Part shown: piece after piece, positions 1 through 8,906 of the stretch
How the letters are laid out: every line of letters starts with the position of its first letter
Position numbering within the stretch: position 1 is the stretch's first letter
NCBI RefSeq assembly: GCF_900110135.1
Contig: NZ_FOCO01000001.1
Location: 1-64,000 of the forward strand
DNA length: 64,000 nucleotides
From: Pseudorhodobacter antarcticus
Lineage (GTDB): Bacteria > Pseudomonadota > Alphaproteobacteria > Rhodobacterales > Rhodobacteraceae
Reading direction: 5' to 3'
Translations under genes and position numbers: made by a program
Notes under the pieces: generated by a model
Told to the model about the DNA's origin: nothing
Seen by the model: only the letters and a program-made list of their open reading frames with translations
Databases searched by the model: none

Positions 1-273
1 CGAGGCATTGGCCAAAAAATCCCGTTCCACCACAAGTTGGCCAATCTTGGAATGCAGCTTGTCGAGTTCAGCCGCACTTACCTGCTCCGGGGCGGCACCT
101 CGGCGCGCAAAAGCTGTCGCCATGTTCTCTATCGCCGCGCGCTTCCAAGTGTCGATTTGTGTCGGATGAACATCGTACTTCTTCGACAGCTCCGCCAGCG
201 TCAGCTCCTCACGGATCGCTTCAAGCGTAACCTTGGCCTTGAAATCAGGCGAATGGTTCTTTCGTTTCTTCAT
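1..273 (-). mobile_element. IS3-family transposase OrfA, partial (cut by window edge)
   Basis: Reading leftward from the ATG at 271-273, 91 codons stay open to the window edge. The product begins MKKRKNHSPDFKAKV and continues with LAELSKKYDVHPTQIDTWK. This is the N-terminal helix-turn-helix of IS3-family OrfA proteins, followed by a KLHSKIGQLVVERDFL stretch that looks like the leucine zipper used to assemble with OrfB. The rest of orfA, orfB and the right end lie outside the window. IS3 elements normally make OrfAB by a -1 frameshift, which cannot be checked here. The left terminal inverted repeat should lie just upstream of the ATG (about 275-345), but I cannot place its exact end. Confidence 0.9.
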
Positions 274-538
274 TCTGGATCACTTCTCTCATCATGCGAT
301 CCAACTTAACAACTGGTCCGAAATTCCGCGACCAACTCTCTTTTTCACTTAAGACCGGAACGAAGATGCCGAAGAAGAACATGAAGGCGGCTGAAACCCA
401 CACTATGACGAAAATCGCCTTCATAGGTGCTTCGTTAAATTCAGCGACTAACTTTGCCCGTTCGTCTTTGCTTTTTATCGCGCCCCATATAGTGACCGCA
501 ACGCATCCAAACAAAAGGCAAAATGCCAAGAAACCCAT
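245..538 (-). pseudogene. small two-TM membrane protein, 3' end probably replaced by IS insertion
   Basis: The 97-residue frame starts at MGFLAFCLLFGCVAVTIW, with a GGGGAT Shine-Dalgarno-like motif 5-6 bases upstream. It has two hydrophobic helices (residues about 2-19 and 40-66) around a charged loop with KSKDERAKLVAEF. The frame stops 29 bases inside the IS3 orfA reading frame. Because an IS must carry some sequence 5' of orfA, the last residues (ending NEETKEPFA) are almost certainly IS-encoded, so the native C-terminus is lost. I do not recognise the family. A longer 122-codon version from 613 exists but lacks a good ribosome site. Confidence 0.5.
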
Positions 539-549
539 AGTATCCCCGA

Positions 550-696
550 TCAAAGTAATCTTCTTTGACAGTCGGCGGAACCTTCGAAGTTTACACGAAA
601 AAACCGCCCACAAAGGGACGGGAGTTCCTTCTTAGTGGCCTTGGGAAGATCAAAACGCTTAGGCGGGGATGCCCCAAGATCTTTTCCGTCAGCCAT
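550..696 (-). CDS. possible 48-aa hypothetical protein
   Basis: A short frame starting MADGKDLGASPPKRFDLP with a weak GTGAG ribosome-site candidate just upstream. It overlaps the 5' flank of the membrane protein gene in another frame. The composition (Lys/Pro-rich, no hydrophobic segment, two Cys) looks more like a small cytosolic protein than random shadow, but I recognise no family. It could be a real short gene or a remnant. Confidence 0.22.
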   Translation of the reverse strand: MADGKDLGASPPKRFDLPKATKKELPSLCGRFFRVNFEGSADCQRRLL

Positions 697-934
697 CTCA
701 CGCGCCGCAACCGTCCTGTTCTGGCTTGGAAAATCAATGGGTCTGATGCCTAAATGCACAACCCAAACCCACGCCGCCCCCCAGCGCGACAGGCCACCCC
801 AAACCGCAATGGAAAACCCCCAAACCGCACTGCGATTCAGGGGTTAAATTTCAGTTAACAAAAAAAACGAAAACTACTTAAAACAATTGCTTACCGAAAG
901 CATCGCGCGCGATGCACCCCGCAAATCGCGCCCC
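697..934. other. intergenic, no gene seen; AT-rich tract
   Basis: No convincing frame. Positions 840-900 are much more AT-rich than the surroundings and carry GTTAAAT and AGTTAAC motifs and an A8 run. This is compatible with a promoter for the leftward genes or simply with the 3' flank of ychF. No hairpin with a T-run was found. Confidence 0.3.
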
Positions 935-2032
935 TCAGCCGGAAAACAGAAAGTGCAAAACATCCCCATCCTTCACTAGATAGGTCTTGCCTTCCACCCG
1001 GAATTTGCCCGCTTCCTTGGCCCCGGCTTCGCCATTTCCGGCGATATAATCATCATATCCAACCGTTTCGGACCGGATAAATCCCTTTTCAAAATCGCCA
1101 TGAATAACGCCCGCCGCCTGCGGGGCCAGCGTGCCTTTCGGGATCGTCCAGGCCCGCGCCTCTTTCGGCCCCACGGTGAAATAAGTCTGCAAGCCCAGCA
1201 GCGCATATCCCGCGCGGATCAGGCGGTCCAACCCCGCTTCCTCCAGCCCCATTTCGCCCAAAAACATCTCTGCCTCATCCGCTGCAAGCTGACTGATTTC
1301 TTCCTCAATCCGGGCGGAAATTACCACCATGCCGGCCCCCTGTTTGGCCGCCATTTCCGCCACGCGGGCCGATTGGGAATTGCCCTGAGATGCCGAAGCC
1401 TCCTCCACATTGCAGACAAAAAGCACAGGTTTCGATGTCAAAAGCTGCAACAGCCGCCAGTTCCGCACATCATCCTCCGCCACCGCAATCGACCGCGCCG
1501 GGCGGCCTTCTTCCAGCACCTTTTGGGCCATTTGAAGCAGCCGCACCTGATCGCCCGCATCCTTGTCGCCGCCCTTGATCTTGCGCGCCAAATTCGCCAG
1601 CCGCCGCTCAATAGACTCCAAATCAGACAGCATCAGCTCCGTCTCGATCGTCTCGGCATCCGCGATGGGGTCGATTTTGCCCTCAACATGGGTGATATCA
1701 TCATCTTCAAAACAGCGCAGCACATGGGCCACCGCATCACATTCGCGGATGTTGGCCAAAAATTGGTTGCCCAACCCCTCGCCCTTGGACGCGCCCCGCA
1801 CCAGCCCTGCGATGTCCACAAAGGTCATCCGGGTCGGGATAATTTGCTTCGATCCCGCAATCGCCGCCAGCTTTTCCAACCGCGCGTCAGGCACCGCCAC
1901 ATCGCCCACATTCGGCTCAATCGTGCAGAACGGAAAATTCGCCGCCTGCGCCGCCGCCGTGCGGGTCAGCGCGTTGAACAAGGTGGACTTGCCCACGTTC
2001 GGCAGCCCGACAATTCCCATCCGAAAACCCAT
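935..2032 (-). CDS. ychF: redox-regulated ATPase/GTPase YchF (Obg family)
   Basis: 365 aa, the usual YchF length when started at [17 protein letters not shown]. The frame stays open 53 codons further upstream, but that part has no family similarity and runs toward trpA. Visible features are the P-loop GLPNVGKST (about residues 8-16), the switch II/G3 region [20 protein letters not shown], and a C-terminal TGS domain ending in HFLFSG. YchF/OLA1 proteins are P-loop NTPases that bind ribosomes and act in translation and stress responses; many prefer ATP. The gene is divergent from trpA with 141 bp between starts, an arrangement I recall as common in Rhodobacterales. Confidence 0.95.
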   Translation of the reverse strand: MGFRMGIVGLPNVGKSTLFNALTRTAAAQAANFPFCTIEPNVGDVAVPDARLEKLAAIAGSKQIIPTRMTFVDIAGLVRGASKGEGLGNQFLANIRECDAVAHVLRCFEDDDITHVEGKIDPIADAETIETELMLSDLESIERRLANLARKIKGGDKDAGDQVRLLQMAQKVLEEGRPARSIAVAEDDVRNWRLLQLLTSKPVLFVCNVEEASASQGNSQSARVAEMAAKQGAGMVVISARIEEEISQLAADEAEMFLGEMGLEEAGLDRLIRAGYALLGLQTYFTVGPKEARAWTIPKGTLAPQAAGVIHGDFEKGFIRSETVGYDDYIAGNGEAGAKEAGKFRVEGKTYLVKDGDVLHFLFSG

Positions 2033-2173
2033 GCGCGTCTCTCCTTGCTTTTCCCGGCCCTCATAGGCCAAAACCACAGCAATCCGCAAGCGGGCCCCGC
2101 ATATTCGCATCAGCCATTGATTTCCGCGCCACCTTTGGGCAAACCGGGCAGCAACACGCAAAAGGACGCCGCC

Positions 2174-2965
2174 ATGACCCGGATTGACCAAAAATTTGCC
2201 AGCCTGCGGGCCAGCGGCACCAAGGCCTTCGTTTCCTACATCATGGCGGGGGACCCGGATGTGGAAACCTCGCTGGCGATTATGAAGGGGCTGCCGGGCG
2301 CGGGCGTCGATATTATTGAGATCGGGTTGCCCTTTACCGACCCGATGGCGGACGGCCCGACCATTCAGCTGGCAGGCCAGCGCGCGCTGGAAGGCGGCAT
2401 GACGCTGGACAAAACCCTTGCCATGGTCGCGGATTTTCGCACGGACGACGACACGACCCCGATTGTATTGATGGGCTATTACAACCCGATCTATTCCCGC
2501 GGCGTGGACCTGTTTTTGACCCAGGCCAAGGCCGCCGGCATCGACGCGCTGATTGTGGTGGACCTACCACCCGAGGAGGACGCAGAGCTGTGCATCCCGG
2601 CGCAAAAAGCTGGCCTCAACTTCATCCGACTGGCGACACCCACCACCGATGACCAGCGCTTGCCCGTGGTGCTGCAAAACACTTCAGGCTTTGTCTATTA
2701 CGTTTCTATCACGGGCATCACGGGCGCCGCCGCCCCGCAGGCCGCCGATGTGGCGCCTGAGGTGAGGCGCATCAAGGCGCAAACCGATTTGCCCGTGATC
2801 GTGGGCTTTGGCATCACCACACCCGAGGCGGCGCAGGCCATTGCAGGCATTGCGGATGGCTGCGTGGTAGGTTCTGCCATCATCAAAGACATTGCCGAGG
2901 GCAAGCCCGTGGCCGAGGTGTTGGCCCGTGTCGCCGCCCTGGCTGCCGGGGCGCATCGCGGCTGA
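2174..2965 (+). CDS. trpA: tryptophan synthase alpha chain
   Basis: 263 aa, full length. It cleaves indole-3-glycerol phosphate to indole and glyceraldehyde-3-phosphate and passes indole to TrpB. The family signature around [19 protein letters not shown] contains the catalytic Glu and Asp of the TIM barrel. The phosphate-binding VGFGIT and VVGSAII loops are near residues 210-240. The start [11 protein letters not shown] is preceded by GGACGCCGCC (weak ribosome site); a long upstream extension of this frame is antisense to ychF and was rejected. trpB lies about 10 kb away on the other strand, so the alpha and beta subunits are not co-transcribed here. Confidence 0.96.
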   Translation: MTRIDQKFASLRASGTKAFVSYIMAGDPDVETSLAIMKGLPGAGVDIIEIGLPFTDPMADGPTIQLAGQRALEGGMTLDKTLAMVADFRTDDDTTPIVLMGYYNPIYSRGVDLFLTQAKAAGIDALIVVDLPPEEDAELCIPAQKAGLNFIRLATPTTDDQRLPVVLQNTSGFVYYVSITGITGAAAPQAADVAPEVRRIKAQTDLPVIVGFGITTPEAAQAIAGIADGCVVGSAIIKDIAEGKPVAEVLARVAALAAGAHRG

Positions 2966-2995
2966 CCGCACAACCAGCGGGCCGAACCATAATGG

Positions 2996-3018
2996 GTAGG
3001 GTGGGTGCAACCCACCGC
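2996..3018 (+). repeat. 23-bp palindromic repeat, copy 1
   Basis: A GTAGG lead followed by the near-perfect palindrome GTGGGTGCAACCCAC and CGC. An exact reverse-complement copy sits at 26358-26380. Located 31 bp after the trpA stop and ahead of the decayed aminotransferase. As RNA it would fold into a 6-bp stem with a 3-base loop, but it has no T-run, so it is not a classical terminator. Confidence 0.8.
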
Positions 3019-3053
3019 CCCCGTCGGCACCGCCCGCAACCCAAGGGACCCGC

Positions 3054-4116
3054 ATGATCGCCGGAATTGATCCCACCCGACTGGCCACCTTTACCCAGCG
3101 CGAAATCGCCCGGTTCGCCGCCAGCCGCCCCAACACCCAAGCGGCGCTTGCCACAGGCGCAGCGGCCTATCTGGCAGGCGTGCCGATGCATTGGATGCGC
3201 GACTGGCCGATGCCGTTTCCCTTGGTCATCGAATCCGCCAAAGGCGCGCGGATTACCGATATTGACGGGTATGGCCTTGATGATTTTTGCCTTGGGGATA
3301 CGGGCAGTTTGTTTGGCCATTCCCCTACCCCCGTGGCCCGCGCAGTCGCGCAGCAAGCGCGGCGGGGCTTGACCTATATGCTGCCGTCCACCGATGCGCT
3401 GGAGGCGGGGCGGCTGTTGACCAAACGCTTTGGCAATTTTCGCTGGCAGATCGCGACCACCGCATCCGATGCCAACCGCTGCGCCATTCGCATCGCGCGG
3501 GGGGTGACGGGGCGGCCCAAGATTTTGGTGTTCAACGGCTGCTATCACGGCACGGTTGAGGATGTGATGGTCACGCTGGACGCCGGGCGCACGGTGACGC
3601 GCCCCGGCATGGTGGGCCAAGTGGCGGACCCCGCTGCGCATGCTGTGGTGGTGGAATTTAACGATTTGGCTGCCCTGCACGCGGCACTTGCGACGGGTGA
3701 CGTGGCGGCGGTGCTGGCCGAACCTGTGATGACCAATTGCGCGATGGTCCTGCCCCAGCCCGGCTTTTGGAACGCCATGCGCGCGGCCTGCGATGCGGCG
3801 GGCAACCCTGTTGATTATTGATGAGACCCACACCGTATCGAGCGGTTTGGGCGGCTGGGCGCGTGGGCATGTCGTGCGGGTTGGCGCGCGGGTGGAGTTT
3901 ATTTGCGCCCCCGGCCCTTTGCAAAACGGGGCACAGGCGATGGATGCGCATGTGCCCGCGGTGGAACGGGCGGTGCATCTGGCCCTTGTGAACCGGGGCT
4001 GTTTGATTGCACCGTTTCACAATATGATGCTGGTGTGCCCTGCCACCAAAAAGCGGCAGGTCGATGGGTTGATCGGTGCCTTTGTTGAGGTGTTGGAAGC
4101 GTTGTTTAAAAGATGA
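3054..4116 (+). pseudogene. class III (GABA/ornithine-type) aminotransferase, frameshifted and internally deleted
   Basis: The first frame (3054-3821, MIAGIDPTRLATF) carries the N-terminal two-thirds of a PLP-dependent class III transaminase, including ARITDIDGYGLDDFCLGDTG and FNGCYHGTVEDVM. One extra A near 3804-3805 shifts it to a stop. The correct continuation, TLLIIDETHT, runs in the next frame to 4116. After GLGGWARGH the sequence jumps straight to the C-terminal part (RVEFICAPGPL, LIAPFHNMMLVCPAT). By comparison with family members of about 450 aa, roughly 100-150 residues with the PLP-binding Lys are missing. Two independent lesions make this non-functional. The intact glutamine synthetase-like gene follows in the same direction, so it may once have fed the same amine or amino-acid catabolic route. 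Confidence 0.88.
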
Positions 4117-4130
4117 CCTTGATGGCGAAC

Positions 4131-4185
4131 GCCGGGGGCGCGTTGCCCCCCGGACCCCCAAAAGATATTTGAGCCAAGACGAATT
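4131..4185 (+). repeat. intergenic repeat A, copy 1 (longest copy)
   Basis: A GC-rich inverted-repeat head (GGGGGCGCGTTGCCCCC) followed by ACCCCCAAAAGATATTTGAGCCAAGACGAATT read in two adjoining parts. The tail matches the cores at 13500, 22970, 42080 and 57986. It lies between the aminotransferase pseudogene and the glutamine synthetase-like gene. Confidence 0.65.
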
Positions 4186-4215
4186 GACGTTTGAATGTGT
4201 TAAGGAATTGAGAAG

Positions 4216-5607
4216 ATGAGCGCAGAATTGAGCCCTTCAGGATCCACCGTGGCCGAAGCGGAAGCGTTTTTGGCCGCGCACCCCGAAATTGAAGCAATTG
4301 ATCTGGTGATGCATGACGCCAATGGGATTGGGCGCGGTAAGATCATTCGGCGGCACGAGTTGTTGGGGTTTTACAAATCTGGGCGACATTTGCCGATCTC
4401 CATCCTCGGCCTCGATATTTGCGGCGAGGATGTGCATGAGACAGGGTTGATTTGGGACCAAGGCGACAGCGATTTGCGGGCTTGGCCGGTGCCGGGCAGT
4501 TTGGTGCCGCTGCATGGAACGGTGCCTGCGCGCGCCGAAGTGTTCATGTGCATGTATGGATTGGACGGCACCCCGATGACTTCGGACCCGCGCCACGCGT
4601 TGCAGCGCCAAGTCGATGCATTGGCCGCTGATGGATTATACCCGGCGGGCGCGTTTGAGCTGGAGTTTTTTCTGTTGGCCAATGAGCGCGGCCCTGACGG
4701 GCGGGTCCAGCCTGCGCGCGATGTGGTGGACGGGCGTTTCAGCACCAAGACCGAAGTGTATTCGGTGGACCATTTGCATGGTATGTTGCCCCTATTTTCT
4801 GCGATTTACGCTGGGGCAGCGGCGGCGGGCATTAAGGCCGAAACGATGATTTCGGAATATGCGCCCGGGCAGTATGAATTGACGCTGCATTACCGCGAGA
4901 ACGTGATGCAGGCGGCAGATGACCTGATGCGGTTAAAGCGGATTGTGCGGGCGCAAGCGCGGGCGCAGGGGGTCACCGCCTGTTTCATGGCGAAACCGAT
5001 TGAACATTATGCCGGGTCTGGGATGCATTTTCATGTGTCGATGCTGGATAAATCTGGGCGCAATGTGTTTGTGGAGGCGGTGGAGGGGCAATGGTCGCCC
5101 AATATCTTGCACAGCATTGGCGGTTTGCGCGCGACGATGGCGGAATCGATGCTGGTGTTTGCGCCCCATGCCAATTCGTGGCGGCGGTTTGTGGGGCAAT
5201 CTTATGCGCCTATCAGCCCCTCTTGGGGGGTGAACAACCGGTCGGTGGCGCTGCGGATTCCGGCGGGCGACATTAAGGCGCGGCGCATTGAACACAGGCC
5301 AGCGGGGGTGGATGCGAACCCTTATCTGGTGGGCGCAACCGTTTTGGCGGGTATTCGCGCCGGGTTGTCGTACCGCGTCGATCCGGGGCCAGAAACGACC
5401 GGGAACGGGTATGAGGGCGCAGAGGCGGGCGAAATGCCCGTCGATTGGCGCGGCGCGATTGAAGCGGCGCGCGCATCAACCTTTTTGCGCGATGCTTTGG
5501 GCGAGGATATGCACCGCACCTTTGTTGCGATCAAGGCGGCGGAATATGCACGCGTGGCGCGGACCGTGTCCGAGGTGGATTTTGACCTGTATTTGCACTC
5601 CGTTTAG
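4216..5607 (+). CDS. glutamine synthetase family protein (gamma-glutamylpolyamine/amine synthetase-like)
   Basis: 463 aa. It belongs to the GlnA superfamily but resembles PuuA/GlnA3-type gamma-glutamyl ligases rather than assimilatory GlnA. The N-terminal beta-grasp part has DLVMHDANGIGRGKII; the catalytic barrel shows AFELEFFLL (metal-binding Glu), SEYAPGQYELTL, GSGMHFHVS and ANSWRRF; the C-terminal NNRSVALRIP is also typical. I see no adenylylation loop NLYDLPP. The start at 4216 is preceded by GGAATTGAGAAG (ribosome site). Inferred role: gamma-glutamylation of an amine or polyamine for catabolism, consistent with the adjacent, now broken, aminotransferase. The substrate cannot be read from sequence. 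Confidence 0.85.
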   Translation: MSAELSPSGSTVAEAEAFLAAHPEIEAIDLVMHDANGIGRGKIIRRHELLGFYKSGRHLPISILGLDICGEDVHETGLIWDQGDSDLRAWPVPGSLVPLHGTVPARAEVFMCMYGLDGTPMTSDPRHALQRQVDALAADGLYPAGAFELEFFLLANERGPDGRVQPARDVVDGRFSTKTEVYSVDHLHGMLPLFSAIYAGAAAAGIKAETMISEYAPGQYELTLHYRENVMQAADDLMRLKRIVRAQARAQGVTACFMAKPIEHYAGSGMHFHVSMLDKSGRNVFVEAVEGQWSPNILHSIGGLRATMAESMLVFAPHANSWRRFVGQSYAPISPSWGVNNRSVALRIPAGDIKARRIEHRPAGVDANPYLVGATVLAGIRAGLSYRVDPGPETTGNGYEGAEAGEMPVDWRGAIEAARASTFLRDALGEDMHRTFVAIKAAEYARVARTVSEVDFDLYLHSV

Positions 5608-5642
5608 GGCGGCGCAAAAGGGTTGTTTTCTGCCCGATATAT

Positions 5643-5661
5643 TGGTAAACAAATATTACCA
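5643..5661 (+). promoter_or_regulatory. candidate operator upstream of lldD
   Basis: A perfect 6-bp inverted repeat, TGGTAA-N7-TTACCA, in an AT-rich patch 18 bases before the lldD ATG and just upstream of its AGGAG ribosome site. GntR-family regulators such as LldR/PdhR often bind TGGTnnnACCA-like palindromes, so a repressor site is plausible. No regulator gene is adjacent, and the spacer is longer than in the classic site. Confidence 0.35.
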
Positions 5662-5678
5662 CTTATAGGAGCCACCCC

Positions 5679-6845
5679 ATGCCCGTCATCACCTGCATTG
5701 ACGACCTGAAGCGTTTACACAAGCGCCGCACGCCCAAGATGTTTTATGATTACGCCGAAAGCGGCAGCTATACCGAACAGACGTTCCGCGAAAACACGTC
5801 TGATTTTGCGCAGTTGCGGCTGCGCCAAAAGGTGGCCGTGGATATGTCGGGGCGCAGCACGACAAGTACCATGATTGGCGAAAAGGTCGCGATGCCTGTC
5901 GCGCTGGCCCCTGTGGGCCTTACGGGCATGCAGCATGCGGATGGCGAGATTTTGGCAGCCAAGGCAGCCGAGAAGTTTGGCGTGCCCTTTACCCTGTCCA
6001 CCATGAGCATTTGTTCGATTGAAGATGTGGCAGAGCACACCACCAAGCCGTTTTGGTTTCAGGTTTACACCCTGAAAGATGATGATTTTATGCGCCGGTT
6101 GTTTGAACGCGCGCGGGCGGCGAACTGTTCGGCGATCGTGATCACGGTCGATTTGCAGATCATGGGGCAGCGCCACAAGGATTTGAAAAATGGGCTGTCT
6201 GCACCGCCGAAACTAACCCCTGCCTCCATCGCCAATATGATGACCAAGGTGCAATGGGGCCTTGGCATGCTGCAAACCAAGCGGCGGTTTTTTGGCAATA
6301 TCGTGGGACACGCCAAGGGGGTGTCGGACCCATCCAGCCTGTCGTCTTGGACCGCCGAGGCGTTTGACGAGAGCCTGGATTGGGGCCGGATTGCCAAGTT
6401 CAAAGAAATGTGGGGCGGCAAAGTGATTTTGAAAGGCGTGATGGACGCCGAGGATGCCAAGAACGCGCTATCCGTCGGGGCCGATGCAATTGTGGTGTCG
6501 AACCACGGCGGGCGGCAATTGGACGGTGCGCTGTCGTCCATCCGCGCGCTGCCGAGCATTGTGGACGCGGTGGGCGACAAGATTGAAGTGCACATGGACA
6601 GCGGCATCCGGTCGGGCCAAGACGTGTTGAAGGCGTTGTCGCTGGGGGCCAAGGGCACTTATATTGGCCGCGCATTTGTGAACGGTTTGGGCGCGATGGG
6701 TGAGGCGGGTGTGACCAAATCGCTGGAGGTTATTCATAAGGAATTGATCACCACGATGGGGCTGGTGGGCGAGCGCCGGGTGGCGGATTTGGACCGCAGC
6801 AACCTTTTGATCCCTAAAGGGTTTGAAGGCGATTGGGTGGACTGA
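5679..6845 (+). CDS. lldD: FMN-dependent L-lactate dehydrogenase (quinone) / alpha-hydroxy-acid oxidase family
   Basis: 388 aa, the usual length. It oxidises L-lactate to pyruvate at the membrane with electrons to quinone. Family signatures are MPVALAPVGLTGMQHADGE (FMN site), LSTMSICSIEDVA, WFQVYTLKD, and the active-site SNHGGRQLDG whose His is the catalytic base. C-terminal DSGIRSGQDVLKAL and GRAFVNGLGA bind the FMN phosphate. Start is supported by AGGAG at 5667-5671. It sits 71 bp after the glutamine synthetase-like gene with its own operator-like palindrome. Related hydroxy acids (mandelate, glycolate) cannot be fully excluded. Confidence 0.85.
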   Translation: MPVITCIDDLKRLHKRRTPKMFYDYAESGSYTEQTFRENTSDFAQLRLRQKVAVDMSGRSTTSTMIGEKVAMPVALAPVGLTGMQHADGEILAAKAAEKFGVPFTLSTMSICSIEDVAEHTTKPFWFQVYTLKDDDFMRRLFERARAANCSAIVITVDLQIMGQRHKDLKNGLSAPPKLTPASIANMMTKVQWGLGMLQTKRRFFGNIVGHAKGVSDPSSLSSWTAEAFDESLDWGRIAKFKEMWGGKVILKGVMDAEDAKNALSVGADAIVVSNHGGRQLDGALSSIRALPSIVDAVGDKIEVHMDSGIRSGQDVLKALSLGAKGTYIGRAFVNGLGAMGEAGVTKSLEVIHKELITTMGLVGERRVADLDRSNLLIPKGFEGDWVD

Positions 6846-6848
6846 CCC

Positions 6849-7988
6849 CTAACGCGCCCGCCGCATCATGGGCGCAAGGACAAGCACAAACGATATGCCA
6901 ATAGCGGTGACCACAAAGGCCGCGCGCAGCCCAAAACTGCCCGCGATCAGGCCCAACAACGGCGGGCCAAAGAAGTAGCCGAAATAACCGAGCAAGGTGG
7001 CGCGGGCGACGGCACGGGCGCGTGCCTCGGGGCGTGCCCCTGCGCCGACCATCGAAAATGCGGTCGGCGCGATCACCGATGCGCCAATGCCCATGATGAT
7101 GAACCCGGCGTAGGCCATGGCGGGGCTGGTGGCCAAGGCGGCGATCAATGCGCCAATGCTGGCCACAACAGAACCCCATTGCAACAAGGTGATAGGGGCC
7201 ACGCGTTGAATGATGACTTGCCCACCCAACCGCGAGGCGGCCATGGTCAGCGCCAAAGTGGCGGGGCCAAGCGCGCCTTGGGCCGGGCTGCCGCCAAGGG
7301 TTTTTTCGATATGCAGCGCCGACCAGCTTTCCGCGGCGTTTTCGGTCATGAAGGCGACCAGCACAATCGCGCCGCCGATCAGGGGTAGGGTGCCAAGGGC
7401 GGCGGCGGCCTTGTCCGTGGGGCGGCGCAAACCGTCGATGCGGCCCGCCGCATCCCATGTGAACAGGGCCACAACCAAGGCGGCGACGGACAGGCTGCCC
7501 ATCACCAGCGCGGGGTCCGCACCCCCCGCCCGCAACGCGCCGGTGGTCAGCGCCCCCGCCGCGTATCCCAGTGAATACAGCGCGTGGCACAGGTTCATCA
7601 GGGGCCGCGCATGAGTGTTTTCAAGCGCGGCTACCCGTGCGTTCATCAACACATCGGTCAATCCCGTGGCCGCCCCGCAGGCCATCATCGCAAGGGGAAA
7701 CAGAACCATTGAGGCGGTTTGCCCCGGCAATGCGAAACTGGCCGCCATCATAATGGTCGCCAGTGGCAGGGCATAGCGCCCCAAGGCCGCGCCAAAGGCG
7801 GGCGCCACCAGCATCGCCAGAACGGCGGTAACGGGGGTGAGAAACAGCAATAGGCCCAGCTGCGCCTCATCCACGCCCAGCATGGTTTTTAGGTCCGGCA
7901 ACACGGCAGCAAAGGTGCCCCACATCATGCCCATCACGGCAAAGGCACAAAGAGGCGCGCGGGCGATGATAAGGGCGTTGGGGCGCAT
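6849..7988 (-). CDS. MFS transporter
   Basis: 379 aa with about 12 hydrophobic segments of the major facilitator fold: MGMMWGTFAAVLPDL near TM1, a GRYALP loop, and a central cytoplasmic stretch with GLRRPTDKAAAALG. The C-terminal half contains IMGIGASVIAPTAFSMVGAGARPEARARAVA. The overall look is of the FucP/YbjJ-like MFS group often annotated in Rhodobacterales. Substrate is unknown. It is convergent with lldD (3-bp gap between stops) and divergent from rplY. Confidence 0.75.
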   Translation of the reverse strand: MRPNALIIARAPLCAFAVMGMMWGTFAAVLPDLKTMLGVDEAQLGLLLFLTPVTAVLAMLVAPAFGAALGRYALPLATIMMAASFALPGQTASMVLFPLAMMACGAATGLTDVLMNARVAALENTHARPLMNLCHALYSLGYAAGALTTGALRAGGADPALVMGSLSVAALVVALFTWDAAGRIDGLRRPTDKAAAALGTLPLIGGAIVLVAFMTENAAESWSALHIEKTLGGSPAQGALGPATLALTMAASRLGGQVIIQRVAPITLLQWGSVVASIGALIAALATSPAMAYAGFIIMGIGASVIAPTAFSMVGAGARPEARARAVARATLLGYFGYFFGPPLLGLIAGSFGLRAAFVVTAIGISFVLVLAPMMRRAR

Positions 7989-8176
7989 TTTCCGGATCCA
8001 TAAGGGCGTTGATCAGCCGTAGAACGGACGCGCAGGCCACACAAGCCCGCATAATACTAAAGAAACCGCCGGAAAAGGGCGATTTCGGCTTTCCCCCCTA
8101 GTGATTCCCCGCTATGCCCCGCCTGTCGCGTCGCACACCCTTGGAGGGCGGCGGATTTAACATATGGAGAATTACA

Positions 8177-8794
8177 ATGGCAAAAGAGATCTCAGATCTT
8201 GTAGCCGAGGTACGAGTGGGGACAGGCAAGGGGGCCGCCCGCCAAGCGCGTCGTGAGCAATTGGTACCCGGTATCGTTTATGGTGGTGGGATTGACCCAC
8301 AGCCGCTGAACATCAAGTACAACTATTTGATGAAAAACCTGAAGGCAGGCCGCTTTTTGTCGCAGCTGTTCAACCTAAAGGTTGAAGGCCAAGACGATGT
8401 GCGCGTGATCTGCCGTCATGTGCAGCGCGATGTTGTGAAGGATATTCCTTTGCACGTCGACTTGATGCGTTTGCGTCGCACCAGCCGTATCAACCTGTTC
8501 ATCAACGTTGAATTTATCAACCACGACAAGGCCCCCGGCCTGAAGCGTGGTGGCACGTTGGTTGCAGTGCGCAACGAAGTGGAACTGGAAGTCACCGCTG
8601 GCGACATTCCAGAACTGATTACCGTTGATTTGACCGGCAAGACCATCGGCGATGTTATTCACATCAGCGACGTGGTTTTGCCAGCGGGTGCCAAGCCAAC
8701 TGTCGACCGTAACTTTGTGATCGCCAACATCTCGGCACCATCGGGGCTGCGGTCCAGCGGTGTTGATGAAGCGGACGACGCAGCAGAAGAATAA
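8177..8794 (+). CDS. rplY: 50S ribosomal protein L25/general stress protein Ctc
   Basis: 205 aa, the long CTC form: an N-terminal L25 5S-rRNA-binding domain ([37 protein letters not shown] read in parts) plus a C-terminal beta domain, ending in an acidic tail DEADDAAEE. The start was chosen at the ATG 6 bases after GGAGA (8166-8170); an in-frame upstream ATG at 8114 adds a 21-residue extension not seen in the family. A terminator hairpin follows, then pth; rplY-pth is a widely conserved pair. Confidence 0.95.
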   Translation: MAKEISDLVAEVRVGTGKGAARQARREQLVPGIVYGGGIDPQPLNIKYNYLMKNLKAGRFLSQLFNLKVEGQDDVRVICRHVQRDVVKDIPLHVDLMRLRRTSRINLFINVEFINHDKAPGLKRGGTLVAVRNEVELEVTAGDIPELITVDLTGKTIGDVIHISDVVLPAGAKPTVDRNFVIANISAPSGLRSSGVDEADDAAEE

Positions 8795-8820
8795 TTCGCA
8801 CCAGATTGGGCGAATTGGAA

Positions 8821-8850
8821 ACGCGGTAGGGCAACCTGCCGCGTTTTTGC
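8821..8850 (+). terminator. rho-independent terminator after rplY
   Basis: Stem ACGCGGTAGG / CCTGCCGCGT (one G-T pair) with a 4-base GCAA loop followed by TTTTTGCGTTTT. It partly uncouples pth from rplY. Confidence 0.75.
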
Positions 8851-8906
8851 GTTTTGGTGGCGCGGTGGGGCTGGTATAGCGGTTGAAGATTAGAAAGGGA
8901 TTGGCG

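Noticed and set aside
1100-2173. N-terminal extension of the trpA frame
   Set aside because: Antisense to ychF, Arg/His-rich, and unlike any TrpA; the frame is open only because of the GC-rich codon pattern on the opposite strand.
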